Source: Microbacterium sp.
Lineage (GTDB): Bacteria > Actinomycetota > Actinomycetes > Actinomycetales > Microbacteriaceae
Direction: 5' to 3'
Assembly: GCF_031179285.1 (NCBI RefSeq)
Contig: NZ_JAPSHY010000021.1
Span: forward strand, 1 to 50,806
Length of the DNA: 50,806 nucleotides
Shown here: in pieces, positions 7,853-17,197 of the stretch
How positions within the stretch are numbered: position 1 is the first letter of the stretch
Layout of the letters: each line of letters begins with the position of its first letter
Notes under the pieces: model-generated
What the model was told of the DNA's origin: nothing
Seen by the model: the letters and a program-made list of their open reading frames with translations, nothing else
The model's database searches: none
Position numbers and translations under genes: made by a program

Positions 7853-8665
7853 TCACGCCGGCCCGCGCCTCCGCATCCGCACCTCGCCGAGTACCCAGCT
7901 GCTCGTCAGGGTGAGCGCTCGCCGCGTGAGCAGTCTCGTTCCGAGCGCGGCCAGGTGATTGCTCAGACCCGAGACGACGCTTGGGCGGCTGTTCTTCCTG
8001 TCCAGCTCGCGGAACGCGGTGTCGATCACCTGCTCTGCCGTCTGCTGCCGACCGGTCGACCCGAGACTGCCGCCGAGAACGTCGAAGAACTCGGTCTTGG
8101 TCGACCCAGGGCTCAGCGCGAGCACCCGCAGCCCGGTCCCCCGGGCCTCGGCCCAGAGCGCCTCGGTGAAGTGCAGCACGAACGCCTTGGTCGCGCCGTA
8201 GACGGCCATGCCGGGGGTCGGCTGGTACGCCGCGATGCTCGCGACCGTGACCAAGGCGCCGTTCCCCTCGAGCAGCTGCGGCATGAACAGTCTCGACAGT
8301 TCCACGAGCGTTCCGACGTTGAGCTGCATCTCCTGCACCATCCGATCGGGCTCGGCCAGATCGAAGGGGCCGTGCGTTCCGAAACCGGCGTTGTTCACCA
8401 GCGAGGAGATGCGGATGCCGCGACGCGCGATCTCGTCGGCCAGCGCCGGCGCCGCGCCGGGCACGGCGAGGTCGGCGGGGATGACCTCGACATTCACGCG
8501 CGCCGATGCGCGAAGCTCCGTCGCCAGCGCCTCCAGGCGGTCGGCTCGGCGCGCGACGAGCACCAGATGGGAGCCGCGCGCGGCGAAGCGACGAGCGAAC
8601 TCGACGCCCAGCCCCGAGCTCGCCCCCGTGATGAGGGCGGTTCCGCCGCGGAGGTCGAGCGTCAT
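7853..8665 (-). CDS. Classical short-chain dehydrogenase/reductase
   Basis: NAD(P)-dependent oxidoreductase of 270 residues. Cofactor motif TGASSGLG (about 14-21), an ARRADR segment after beta-2 that favours NADP(H), the NNAG motif (about 91-94), and the active-site YxxxK as YGATK (about 157-161) with an upstream Ser in TVASIAAY. It resembles the DltE/YdfG-like group that acts on small hydroxy- or keto-compounds. The substrate is not deducible. Single gene, ATG start at 8665. Confidence 0.9.
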   Translation of the reverse strand: MTLDLRGGTALITGASSGLGVEFARRFAARGSHLVLVARRADRLEALATELRASARVNVEVIPADLAVPGAAPALADEIARRGIRISSLVNNAGFGTHGPFDLAEPDRMVQEMQLNVGTLVELSRLFMPQLLEGNGALVTVASIAAYQPTPGMAVYGATKAFVLHFTEALWAEARGTGLRVLALSPGSTKTEFFDVLGGSLGSTGRQQTAEQVIDTAFRELDRKNSRPSVVSGLSNHLAALGTRLLTRRALTLTSSWVLGEVRMRRRGPA

Positions 8666-8826
8666 GGTGTCATCCTTCGATCGGGGTCGTCAGTGCCCAT
8701 CATCGCCTGACAAGGAGAGACCGGAGGAGCGGATGCCGGCATCCGATGTCGCGTCACTTGGTATCGTCGGCTCGCACGACGAGCACGCCCACCGTGCTTT
8801 CGCCCGGGGAGAGGAAAGGAACGACG

Positions 8827-9417
8827 ATGTCGAATCTCACGTCGGATGCACGGGCAGGGGCCCTGCGGGAGCTCGCGACGCTCAAGGGCCTCCGGGTGAC
8901 ACTGGTGCCGCTCGGGCCCGAACACTTCGAGCCGCTGTGGACCGGGCTGCAGGATGAGGAGTCGGCACGGCTCACCGGAACGACGGCGCAGTTCGATCGC
9001 GAGACCGTCGTCACGCACCTGCGACGGATCGGAACAGCAGCGGACCGCGCCGACTGGGCGATCCTCCACGCGGGAACAGGGGAGTACATCGGCGAAGTCG
9101 TGCTCAACGAACTCGACGACGACAACGCGGCCATGAACTTCCGCATCGCCTTGCTCGCCGACCATCTCGGACAGGGTTTCGGCACCGAGGCCACGGGCCT
9201 CGTCCTCGATCACGCGTTCTCGGCGCTGGGCCTTCATCGAGTGTCTCTGGAGGTGTATGCCTTCAATCCGCGGGCGCAGCGCTCCTACGAGAAGGCCGGG
9301 TTCATCGTCGAGGGCCGGCTGCGAGATGCGCTCCGCTGGGACGGCGAGTGGGTCGACGCGATCGTGATGTCGGTGCTCAGCACTGATCCGCGACCGGGCG
9401 CGGCCCGGGTAGCGTGA
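8827..9417 (+). CDS. GNAT-family N-acetyltransferase (RimJ/RimL-like)
   Basis: Protein of 196 residues with the GNAT fold of the RimJ/RimL type. It begins with GLRVTLVPLGPEHFEPL, followed by the acetyl-CoA loop region (FRIALLADHLGQGFGTEAT, about 118-136) and the closing NPRAQRSYEKAGFIVEGRLRD block (about 153-173). Such enzymes acetylate protein N-termini or small amines; the substrate is unknown. Start ATG at 8827 is chosen over upstream in-frame starts because GAGGAAAGG sits about 7 nt ahead. A lipoprotein gene follows after 4 nt, suggesting co-transcription. Confidence 0.88.
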   Translation: MSNLTSDARAGALRELATLKGLRVTLVPLGPEHFEPLWTGLQDEESARLTGTTAQFDRETVVTHLRRIGTAADRADWAILHAGTGEYIGEVVLNELDDDNAAMNFRIALLADHLGQGFGTEATGLVLDHAFSALGLHRVSLEVYAFNPRAQRSYEKAGFIVEGRLRDALRWDGEWVDAIVMSVLSTDPRPGAARVA

Positions 9418-9421
9418 CTGC

Positions 9422-9955
9422 ATGAGCCGCGCCAGACCCATCGCCGCGACGATCCTCGTCGCTGCAGGCATCGTCGTCGTCGGCTGCACTGGTGCACCGA
9501 CGGATGCCGACGGCTCGGGATCGCCTTCACCCTCGGCTCGAAGCGCCGGGCCGCCCGCCGCCAAGCCATCCGCCGCCGCAGATGCCGACGAGGCCCTGTT
9601 GCCGATACCGGTCGCCGACATCAAGACCTGGGCAGAGGCGTCCGTGGTCGGCTCAGACGCGGAGGGGTACGCCGGCGCTCTCTCCGGGTGGATGGGCGAG
9701 AACTCCGCCCATGGAATGTCGAAGTTCCAGTCCCTCGAGCCCGGGTCGTATCAGGCGCAGGTCGCGTGCCGCGGAGATGGTGAGATCACCGTCACGGCGG
9801 GCGAAGTGGGCGGCGTCGGGTCTGCGGAGCCGGTCGAGTGCGCCAACGAGACGATCGCGTTCGATGTCACGACCCGTGCGACGGGGATGCAGGTGCAGCT
9901 CGATCTTGAGGGCGCCCCGTCGATCTACGCGTTCTCGCTGGTGAGAATCGGCTGA
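9422..9955 (+). CDS. Small secreted lipoprotein of unknown function
   Basis: Protein of 177 residues with a lipoprotein signal peptide ending in the lipobox VVGC (Cys about residue 22). A Ser/Pro/Ala/Gly-rich linker of about 40 residues follows, then a folded domain with two cysteines (VACRGDG and VECANET) that may form a disulfide. The tail (QVACRGDGEITVTAGEV...) looks like a beta-sandwich of the kind found in many actinobacterial lipoproteins. No named family is recognised. It starts 4 nt after the acetyltransferase stop. Confidence 0.8.
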   Translation: MSRARPIAATILVAAGIVVVGCTGAPTDADGSGSPSPSARSAGPPAAKPSAAADADEALLPIPVADIKTWAEASVVGSDAEGYAGALSGWMGENSAHGMSKFQSLEPGSYQAQVACRGDGEITVTAGEVGGVGSAEPVECANETIAFDVTTRATGMQVQLDLEGAPSIYAFSLVRIG

Positions 9956-10091
9956 CACCTGCGCCCCTAGGAATTCGGAAAAGCGCTGGGACTTATCGCG
10001 CCACCCCGGTGAGGTCAAGGTCCTCGCGCGCTCTCGCACGCCGAGGTTGAGTGGAGGCTTCCCCGCCACATGACCCGAAGGGCGCCTCCGC

Positions 10092-11744
10092 GTGAGCACG
10101 ACTCCCACCCTCGCCGAGACTCGACGGACCGCTCGCGAGGCGTTCGGCTGGGACACCCTCCTCCCCGGCCAGGCCGAGGCGATCGCTTCGGTGACCGGCG
10201 GTCGCGACACGCTCGTCGTCTTCCCGACCGGAGCCGGCAAGTCGGCCGTCTACCAGATCGCCGGTCTCGAGCGCGGCGGCGTGACCCTTGTCATCTCGCC
10301 ACTGCTTGCTCTTCAGCGCGATCAAGTCGCATCCATCGACGCGGCCCCCGACGCCCCCGCGGCCGTCGCGCTCAACTCCCGGTCGTCGGCCCGCTCAGAG
10401 CGCGCGGCGTGGGCGGCGATCGAGAGCGGCGAACCCGTCTACGCCTTCCTGGCGCCCGAGCAGCTCACCCGCGACGACGTGCTGCGGCGGGTGGCGGATG
10501 CCGACGTGCGACTGCTCGTCGTCGATGAGGCGCACTGCGTTTCGGCGTGGGGTCACGATTTCCGCCCGGACTACGCGCGCATCGGTGATGCTGTCGCGGA
10601 ACTCGGCCACCCGCCGATCCTCGCGCTCACCGCCACCGCGTCGACTCCGGTGCGCACCGACATCATCGAGCGCTTGGGCATGCGCGATCCGCATCTCGAG
10701 ATCCGGGGAATGGATCGACCCGAGATCCACCTCGCCGTCCGCCGTCATGAAGACGATGCTGCCAAGCGCAGGGCCGTCGTCGACGAGGTGGCGGCTGAGG
10801 CGGGGCCGAGCCTGCTCTACGTCGCGACCCGGCGCGAGACCGACGAGTACGCCGCGAAGCTCGACGAACGCGGTCGGCGCACGGCCGCGTACCACGGCGG
10901 GATGAGCGCGAAGGCGCGGGATGCCGTGCACGACGCCTGGTCGGCGAGCAGGCTCGACGTGGTCGTCGCGACCTCGGCCTTCGGCATGGGAATCGACAAG
11001 GCCGACGTGCGCCTCGTCGCCCACGCCGACGTCACCGAGTCGCTCGATTCCTACGCTCAGGAGATCGGTCGCGCGGCGCGCGACGGTCAGCCTGCACGCG
11101 CGGTGCTGCACTACCGGCCCGAGGACTTCTCGTTGCGGTCGTTCTTCGCCGCGGGCCGGGCGAAGCCCGCACAGGTGGAGGCCGTGTGGTCGGCGTTGAA
11201 CCAGGCATCTGGTCGCGTGCGGGCGAAGGCGGTCGGCGAGACAGCCGGGCTCTCGGCCCGCACGGCCTCCCGCATCCTGGGTGCGCTCGTCACTGTGGGC
11301 GCCGCCACCTCGACGGCCGCAGGCTTCGCCGCCCGATCGGGTCGCACTCGCGACGAGGTCGTCGACGCCGTGCGAGAAGAGGAGGACGCGCAGCGCCGCA
11401 TCCGCGAGTCCCGCATCGCGGTCATGCGCGGGTATGCCGAGGCGGTGCGCTGTCGGCGGATCGCTCTGCTGGACTACTTCGGCGTCGACGCTCCCGACGC
11501 GTGCGGGGCATGCGATCGCTGCGATGCCGCCGACGCGGCCGGTGACGCGACCGGCGCGGCCTCGGCTCCGAATGACCGGAACGACGACGACCTGCATCCT
11601 GATGACGCCGTGCACCACGCCGAATGGGGAGCCGGCACCGTGGTCAGTGTGGAGGATGACCGGATGACGGTCTTCTTCGAGCAGCAGGGGTACAAGGTCG
11701 TGGCGCGCGAGGCGCTCGACCGCGGCATCCTCGACGTCGCCTGA
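10092..11744 (+). CDS. recQ: RecQ-family ATP-dependent DNA helicase
   Basis: 3'-5' DNA helicase of 550 residues. Motif 0 (FGWDTLLPGQAEAI), Walker A GAGKS (47-51), the DEAH box in VVDEAHCVSAWGHDFRPDY, and motif VI as QEIGRAARDGQPAR are all present. The RQC zinc site (RC...DACGACDRC, about 450-475) is present. Instead of an HRDC domain, the last 40 residues (HAEWGAGTVVSVEDDRMTVFF...) look like a small SH3-like module of the DUF3553 kind, which I recall from actinobacterial RecQ proteins. Start GTG at 10092. Likely role in recombination and replication repair. Confidence 0.93.
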   Translation: MSTTPTLAETRRTAREAFGWDTLLPGQAEAIASVTGGRDTLVVFPTGAGKSAVYQIAGLERGGVTLVISPLLALQRDQVASIDAAPDAPAAVALNSRSSARSERAAWAAIESGEPVYAFLAPEQLTRDDVLRRVADADVRLLVVDEAHCVSAWGHDFRPDYARIGDAVAELGHPPILALTATASTPVRTDIIERLGMRDPHLEIRGMDRPEIHLAVRRHEDDAAKRRAVVDEVAAEAGPSLLYVATRRETDEYAAKLDERGRRTAAYHGGMSAKARDAVHDAWSASRLDVVVATSAFGMGIDKADVRLVAHADVTESLDSYAQEIGRAARDGQPARAVLHYRPEDFSLRSFFAAGRAKPAQVEAVWSALNQASGRVRAKAVGETAGLSARTASRILGALVTVGAATSTAAGFAARSGRTRDEVVDAVREEEDAQRRIRESRIAVMRGYAEAVRCRRIALLDYFGVDAPDACGACDRCDAADAAGDATGAASAPNDRNDDDLHPDDAVHHAEWGAGTVVSVEDDRMTVFFEQQGYKVVAREALDRGILDVA

Positions 11745-11775
11745 ACCTCAGCGGCGGGAGGCGACGCGACGCGTC

Positions 11776-13002
11776 TCACCAGTCGTGCACGGTCCCGTCC
11801 AGGAGTCGGTTCACCGGAAGGTACGCCTTGGTGTACTCGTGGGCGGCCGCCGCCTGCTCGTCGAGCTCGACTCCGAGACCGGGCAGCTCGCCGGGGTGAA
11901 GGAAGCCTCGATCCAAGGTGTACGACGTCTGGAACACCTCGAGCGTCTGCTCGTTGTGCGGCATGTACTCCTGGATGCCGAAGTTGTGGATCGCGAGGTC
12001 GAGGTGAAGGGCCGCGGCCATGCCGACGGGGGAGATGTCGGTGGGGCCGTGGATGCCGGATTTGATGCCGTAGATCGCCGCGAAGTCGAGCAGCTTCTTC
12101 ATCGCCGTGATGCCACCGGTGTGGGTGACGGCGGACCGCACGTAGTCGATCAACCGCTCGGTGATGAGGGTCTGATAGTCGTACACGGAGTTGAAGACCT
12201 CGCCGATGGCGAGCGGAGTCGTCGAATACTGGCGAACGAGACGCAGCGCCGTCTGATCCTCACCGGGCGTGCAGTCCTCGAGCCAGAACAGGTCGTACGG
12301 CTCGATGTCCTTGGCGAACCGCGCCGCTTCGATCGGCGACATGCGGTGATGACCGTCATGGAGGACGCGCAGGTCGCTGCCGAACTCCTCCCGGATCTGC
12401 GCGAAGACGCCGGGCATGTGGTTCAGGTAGTTGCGGGTGTCCCACGTCTCCTCGGCCGGGCGGTCGCCGGAGCGCTTCGCCGGCTCGTAGTCGTAGCGCA
12501 CACCCGGGCCGGCCGCCGAGACGCCGTAGATCTGCCCGAGCCCCGGCACGCCGGTCTGCACCCGCACCGCGGTGAAGCCGAGCTCCCTGTACCCGGTGAT
12601 GGCGTTGGAGAGTGCGGCGTAGTCGGTGCCGGAGGCGTGGGCGTAGACACGCACCCCCTCGCGGCTGGCGCCGCCGAGCAGCTGGTACAACGGCATCCCG
12701 GCCTTCTTGGCCTTGATGTCCCACAGGGCCATGTCGACCGCCGCGATGGCCGCCATCGTGACGGGGCCGCGGCGCCAGTACGGCGCCCGGTAGAGGTACT
12801 GCCAGGTGTCTTCGATGCGGTCCTCATCGCGCCCGACGATCGTCGAGGCGACGTGGTCGGAGAGGTAGGAGGCGACCGCGAGCTCGCGGCCGTTGAGCGT
12901 GGCGTCACCCCAGCCGACGACGCCATCGGAGGTCGTGATCTTCAGCGTCACGAAGTTGCGTCCCGGGCTGGTGATGATCACGTCGACGAGTTCGATGGTC
13001 AT
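11776..13002 (-). CDS. manD: D-mannonate dehydratase, enolase superfamily (ManD/RspA type)
   Basis: Enolase-superfamily acid-sugar dehydratase of 408 residues converting D-mannonate to 2-keto-3-deoxygluconate. All ManD-group residues are visible: catalytic R147 and Y159, metal ligands D216, E242 and E268, general acid/base H218, and the barrel block [12 protein letters not shown]147 and Y159 have the same numbering as characterised ManDs. A 6-residue insertion shifts the later ones. Start ATG at 13002 follows GAGGAACGAC. It is last in the minus-strand cluster reductase-dehydrogenase-MHS permease-ManD. In other bacteria such ManDs serve L-gulonate, L-idonate or glucuronate catabolism. Some family members use D-gluconate or are inefficient, so activity needs assay. 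Confidence 0.92.
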   Translation of the reverse strand: MTIELVDVIITSPGRNFVTLKITTSDGVVGWGDATLNGRELAVASYLSDHVASTIVGRDEDRIEDTWQYLYRAPYWRRGPVTMAAIAAVDMALWDIKAKKAGMPLYQLLGGASREGVRVYAHASGTDYAALSNAITGYRELGFTAVRVQTGVPGLGQIYGVSAAGPGVRYDYEPAKRSGDRPAEETWDTRNYLNHMPGVFAQIREEFGSDLRVLHDGHHRMSPIEAARFAKDIEPYDLFWLEDCTPGEDQTALRLVRQYSTTPLAIGEVFNSVYDYQTLITERLIDYVRSAVTHTGGITAMKKLLDFAAIYGIKSGIHGPTDISPVGMAAALHLDLAIHNFGIQEYMPHNEQTLEVFQTSYTLDRGFLHPGELPGLGVELDEQAAAAHEYTKAYLPVNRLLDGTVHDW

Positions 13003-13062
13003 GTCGTTCCTCAAGGAAGGGGGTGCGGCCGTTCGGGCGACCGCACCCGGTCGGTGCGTCGG

Positions 13063-14454
13063 TCAGATCGCGTCGCGGGGGTCGGTGAGGTCGCGGCCGG
13101 CGACCTCGGGCATCCAGATCGAGGCGAAGAGCGCGCACAGCGTGAAGACCACGAGCATGATGATGATCGGGATGAACGAACCGGTGACGGCGGAGACCCA
13201 CGCGGCTGCGATGACGGGGCCTGCACCGGTGGCGACGATGGCCGCGATCTCACGCGCCATGGCCGTGTAGGTGTACCGGTTGCGGGAGCCGAAGAGCTCG
13301 GGCAGCGTCAGGTTCTCGAGCGACGCGAAGCTCATCACAGCGAGGTTGTGCAGCACCACGTAGCCGACGAAGACCTGCACGGTGTCCTTGCTGCTGATCA
13401 TCAGCATCGTCGGGACGATGACGATGAGCGCGATGATCGCCCAGATCATGTACATGCGCTTGCGGCCGAAGCGGTCGCCGAGCCAGCCCGACAGCGGAAC
13501 GGTGATGAAAGCGACGAGAGACGACACGATGACGGCGTTGACGCCGATCGAACGGTCCAGCAGCAGGACGACCGTGATGTAGCTGATGAGGTACGTCTGG
13601 ATCATGCCGGAGTTGCCGGCCTGACCGAAGCGCAGTAGGAGCGCGATCGCGAACGCCTTCCAGGGCTTGCGCTGCATCGACTCGAGGGTGCGGACGTCGC
13701 CGGTCTCGGTGGCGAGCTGGATCGTCTCGGCCTTGGAGAGGGCCCTGCCGTCGACGACGTCGGTGCGCTCCTCGAAGACCGGGGTCTCCTTGAGGCTGAA
13801 GCGCACCCAGATGGCGAAGAGCATGATCACCGCGCTGCCGATGAAGGGGATGCGCCACGCCCAGTCGATGACCTCCTGCTCGCTGAAGGCGACGAGCAGG
13901 ATCGCCCAGATGCCCGAAGCCAGCAGCGTGCCGCAGTTGGTGCCGAGGGCGACCAGAGAGGCGATGATGCCACGGCGCTTCGCCGGTGCGTACTCGGCGA
14001 GCATGACCCCGGCGCCCGAGATCTCGGCACCGGCTCCGAAGCCCTGCGCGATGCGGAGCAGCACGAGCAGGATCGGCGCGAGGACACCCACCTGCGAGTA
14101 TGTCGGCAGCACGCCGATGAGGGTGGTCGCGAGCCCCATCAGGAGGATCGTATAGAACAGCACCTTCGTGCGACCGGTCTTGTCACCGAGGCGCGCGAAG
14201 AAGAACGCGCCGACCGGACGGGCGACGTAGCCGACGCCGTACGTGGCCATCGCGGCGACCACGGCGACGGCCGGATCCTCCTTGGAGAAGAAGAGATCGG
14301 CGAAGACCAGCGCGGCCGCCAGCGAATAGAGCTGGTAGTCCATGAACTCCAGCGCCGTGCCGAGCCATCCGGAGACAGCGGCGCGCACGAGGTCGCGGAC
14401 GGACCTCTTCGCGGCGGGGTCAGCGGCCGTGGCCGTCGTCTGTAGTTCTGACAT
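13063..14454 (-). CDS. MHS-family MFS transporter (acid-sugar/organic acid:H+ symporter)
   Basis: Major facilitator of 463 residues with twelve helices, of the metabolite:H+ symporter family (KgtP/ProP/ShiA relatives). Signatures include the helix-2/3 loop RLGDKTGRTKVL, RIAQGFGAGAEISGAGVMLAEY and the second-half loop GDRFGRKRMYMI. A hydrophilic insert of about 40 residues lies in the central loop. It sits between the dehydratase and dehydrogenase genes on the same strand, so the likely cargo is a hexonate or hexuronate such as L-gulonate, L-idonate or glucuronate; this is inference from context. Start ATG at 14454 follows GGAGTACCTCCC. Confidence 0.88.
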   Translation of the reverse strand: MSELQTTATAADPAAKRSVRDLVRAAVSGWLGTALEFMDYQLYSLAAALVFADLFFSKEDPAVAVVAAMATYGVGYVARPVGAFFFARLGDKTGRTKVLFYTILLMGLATTLIGVLPTYSQVGVLAPILLVLLRIAQGFGAGAEISGAGVMLAEYAPAKRRGIIASLVALGTNCGTLLASGIWAILLVAFSEQEVIDWAWRIPFIGSAVIMLFAIWVRFSLKETPVFEERTDVVDGRALSKAETIQLATETGDVRTLESMQRKPWKAFAIALLLRFGQAGNSGMIQTYLISYITVVLLLDRSIGVNAVIVSSLVAFITVPLSGWLGDRFGRKRMYMIWAIIALIVIVPTMLMISSKDTVQVFVGYVVLHNLAVMSFASLENLTLPELFGSRNRYTYTAMAREIAAIVATGAGPVIAAAWVSAVTGSFIPIIIMLVVFTLCALFASIWMPEVAGRDLTDPRDAI

Positions 14455-14534
14455 GGGAGGTACTCCTTCGGACCAGGACGGGGGTGAATGCGTCGGATGC
14501 GGCTCGGCCGCGGGGCAGGGGTGGTGGTGTTTCG

Positions 14535-15539
14535 CTAGAGAGCCAGCAGGACCTTCGCCGAGGCGGACGAGTCGCGGGCGAGCTGGAACGCCTGAACGGC
14601 ATCGGATGCCGGGACGACGTGAGAGACGATGGGATCGAGAGCGTCCGACTCGGCCAGCATCCTGACGGCGTCGTCGATCTCGGTGGAGAAGCGGAAGGCG
14701 CCGCGGATCGTCAGCTCCTTGGCGAGAAGCGGAGCGAGGTTCACACCGGTGTCGGCGTTCGGAAGCATGCCGACCTGGACGATCGTTCCGGCGCGGCGCG
14801 TCGCGCGGATCGCCTGGGTGAGCGCGGGTCCGACCCCGGAGCACTCGAAGACCACGTCGTACGACTCGTCGTCGATCGTGTCGCGGCCGACCAGCGCGGC
14901 CTCGGTCGCACCGAGTGCCCTGGCGCGGTCGAGAGGTTCGGCACGCACATCGCTCGCCCCGACCACGCCGGCGCCGGCGTGCGCCGCTGCCGCGACGACG
15001 AGCAGGCCGATGGGACCGGCGCCGATCACGAGTGCCCGCCGGGCCGCGATCTCACCGGCCAGGCCCACCGCATGCAGGGCGACTGCCAGCGGTTCCGCGA
15101 GGGCTGCCCGCTTCAGCGGCAGGCCGGCCGGCAGTGCACGGACCATGTGGTCTTCGACGATCAGGAACTCGGACGCTCCGCCCTGCCGGTGAGGGGTCGC
15201 CGCAGCGCTGCCGAGGTAGTCCCCGCCGGCGCGGAGGTGCGGGTGGTCTTCCAGTCCGGTGATCACGGGGCCGTAGCGCGCGGGATGCACGACCACTGGC
15301 GTTCCCGGCTCGAGGCGGCCGGAGGGGTCGAGGTCGACCACGCCCGAGAGCTCGTGCCCGGGGGTGAGCGGTTCGCGGATGGTGTACTCGCCGTTCGCGC
15401 CGTGGAAGTAGTAGTGCAGGTCGGATCCGCAGATGCCGACGTAGCTCACGCGCAGACGGATCTCGCCCTCGCCGGGGGCCGGGATCTCGCGATCCTCCCA
15501 GCGGAGGTCTTCCTTGCCGTGGATGGCGAGAGCCTTCAT
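14535..15539 (-). CDS. MDR-family alcohol dehydrogenase, L-idonate/L-gulonate 5-dehydrogenase-like
   Basis: Medium-chain dehydrogenase of 334 residues resembling IdnD and RspB. Catalytic zinc ligands C37 and H62-E63 are within GICGSDLHYYFHG...PGHE, which is distinctive of L-idonate 5-dehydrogenase. The NAD site is VIGAGPIGLL (about 169-178). The structural-zinc lobe is altered: none of the four usual cysteines is present, and the region instead reads HPARYGPVITGLEDHPHL. It overlaps the upstream reductase by 4 bp (ATGA). Expected chemistry is oxidation at C5 of L-gulonate (to D-fructuronate) or L-idonate. The reductase and ManD beside it favour L-gulonate. Confidence 0.85.
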   Translation of the reverse strand: MKALAIHGKEDLRWEDREIPAPGEGEIRLRVSYVGICGSDLHYYFHGANGEYTIREPLTPGHELSGVVDLDPSGRLEPGTPVVVHPARYGPVITGLEDHPHLRAGGDYLGSAAATPHRQGGASEFLIVEDHMVRALPAGLPLKRAALAEPLAVALHAVGLAGEIAARRALVIGAGPIGLLVVAAAAHAGAGVVGASDVRAEPLDRARALGATEAALVGRDTIDDESYDVVFECSGVGPALTQAIRATRRAGTIVQVGMLPNADTGVNLAPLLAKELTIRGAFRFSTEIDDAVRMLAESDALDPIVSHVVPASDAVQAFQLARDSSASAKVLLAL

Positions 15540-17050
15540 GGCTGCATCTCCTTCATAGGGATCCGGGATGCCGCGACGGCATCGGCGATCGCGGCGCCGA
15601 CGCCTCGGCGTCGGATCATGTCGATCAGCTCGCCGACGCGCGCGACGAACGCATCCTGCTCCGCGAGTTCATCACCGAACAGCTGCAGCCCGGTGATCAC
15701 ACGCGCGGCGAGATCGCCGCCGCTGCGTGACGTAGCGGGCAGCTCCGACAGGCGTTCGCGTGCAGCATCCGTCATCGCCGCGGCGTGCGGGCCGGGGTCG
15801 AAGCCGGCGAGAGGTGCGAGACAGGCCAGGTACCCGGCGACCGTCAGGGCGATCAGATGCGGCATCTCGCCCTCACGGAGGGCGCGCAAAGCCGGCTCCG
15901 GGATGCGCTGGCGGAGCTTGACGGAGCCGTCCGTCCCCACCTGGCTGGTGCGGTGGCCGAGCGCCGAGTTGCCCCAGCGATCGAAGAGCTGGGCCTCGTA
16001 CTCCCGGATGTCGACGCCGTTCGGCATCTCGATCGACGGCTCGTACTCGTTGCGGAGCACGGTGAGTGCTGCGTCGGCGATGTCGTCGAGACGGATGGCT
16101 TCGGGGATCGTGCCCACGCCGCGAAGGGCACCAAGGTAGGCGATGAGGGAGTGCGTGCCGTTGAGCAGGCGCACCTTCATCTGCTCGTAGCGGCCGACCT
16201 CGCTCGTGAACACCGCCCCGCCCGCCTCCCACGCCGGGCGGCCCCCTGCGAATCGATCTTCGATGGCCCACATCGTGAAGGGTTCGGCCGGAACGGGGAT
16301 CTCATCACGAGCACCGAGGAGGGTGCTGACGCGGTCGCGCAGTTCAGGGGTCGTCGACGGCACGATGCGGTCGACCATGCTGGAGGGGAACGAGACCGAC
16401 CGGTCCAGGAACGCCAGGGTGTCGTCGCCTTCGCCGCGGGGGAGTGCATGGAGGAACGCGCGTACCAGCTTCTCGGTGTGGGCGCCGTTGGCGGAGAGGT
16501 TGTCGCAGCTGACGATGGCGATCGGGTCGCCACCGGCCGATGCTCGGGCCTGAAGCCCGCGGGCGAGCTGGCCGATCGTCGACTTCGGGGGAGCGCCGGT
16601 CAGGTCGGCCCGCACGGTCGGGTCGTCGAGGTCGAGACGCTGTGTCGAGGCGGAGTAGCTGTACCCGTTCTCGGTGACGGTGAGCGTGACGATGCGGATG
16701 CCGGAATCGGCGATGTGCGCCACGACGCGCTCGGGCTGCTCGGCGCCGACGAAGGCATCGGTGTGCACGCCGGGGACCGTGAGCGACGTGCGCTCCGGGT
16801 CGATGGTGGCGACGGAATAGAGGAAGTCCTGCGCGTGCATCGCATCGACGATCGAGCGGGAGCGCGAGGCGACCCCGATGATGCCCCAGTCTCCGCCGGC
16901 GCCGGCGAGAGCTGCGGCCGTGTGGCTCGCCTGGTGCGCCCGGTGGAAGCTGCCGAGGCCGAGGTGCAGGATGCCGGCACGGTCGGGGTCGGCCACGGGC
17001 GTCGACGTGCCGGAAGCGCCACGGCGCAGGGCCGGTGCCACGGGGCTCAC
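15536..17050 (-). CDS. Mannitol dehydrogenase-family protein, D-mannonate oxidoreductase (UxuB-like)
   Basis: Polyol-specific long-chain dehydrogenase of 504 residues. N-terminal nucleotide site LHLGLGSFHRAHQA (about 27-41), the TVTENGYS motif, and the family's catalytic K292-x4-N297-x2-H300 in KVRLLNGTHS. Members interconvert D-fructuronate/D-mannonate, tagaturonate/altronate or mannitol/fructose. The adjacent D-mannonate dehydratase makes the first reaction most likely. Start GTG at 17050 follows GGAGGCACCGC. First gene of the catabolic operon, read from a promoter facing the divergent LacI gene. Confidence 0.88.
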   Translation of the reverse strand: MSPVAPALRRGASGTSTPVADPDRAGILHLGLGSFHRAHQASHTAAALAGAGGDWGIIGVASRSRSIVDAMHAQDFLYSVATIDPERTSLTVPGVHTDAFVGAEQPERVVAHIADSGIRIVTLTVTENGYSYSASTQRLDLDDPTVRADLTGAPPKSTIGQLARGLQARASAGGDPIAIVSCDNLSANGAHTEKLVRAFLHALPRGEGDDTLAFLDRSVSFPSSMVDRIVPSTTPELRDRVSTLLGARDEIPVPAEPFTMWAIEDRFAGGRPAWEAGGAVFTSEVGRYEQMKVRLLNGTHSLIAYLGALRGVGTIPEAIRLDDIADAALTVLRNEYEPSIEMPNGVDIREYEAQLFDRWGNSALGHRTSQVGTDGSVKLRQRIPEPALRALREGEMPHLIALTVAGYLACLAPLAGFDPGPHAAAMTDAARERLSELPATSRSGGDLAARVITGLQLFGDELAEQDAFVARVGELIDMIRRRGVGAAIADAVAASRIPMKEMQP

Positions 17051-17105
17051 GCGGTGCCTCCGTGCTGCACGTCGCTCCGCGAACGGTGATCGGCGATGAT
17101 CGTCA

Positions 17106-17153
17106 TGTAAACGATGATGTATCAGTTGTACAAACTTGTCAAGACGTTTCACA
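17106..17153. promoter_or_regulatory. Divergent promoter/operator region of the hexuronate cluster
   Basis: On the minus strand a perfect -35 TTGACA (complement of 17137-17142), a 17-nt spacer and CATCAT (complement of 17114-17119) form a good promoter for the catabolic operon. The spacer contains the 8-bp palindrome TTGTACAA (17126-17133). Two LacI-type half-sites in inverted orientation, TGTAAACG (17106-17113) and CGTTTCACA (17145-17153), flank the promoter. This arrangement suggests repression by the adjacent LacI protein. Confidence 0.5.
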
Positions 17154-17197
17154 CTGGGATGCACGATCATAGAGACAGGGCGAGGCGGAAGGCGAAC

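Noticed and set aside
17114..17197. Upstream ATG as the start of the hexuronate LacI regulator
   Set aside because: It would place the start inside the promoter/operator region and add 28 residues before the helix-turn-helix. GTG 17198 has a better ribosome site.
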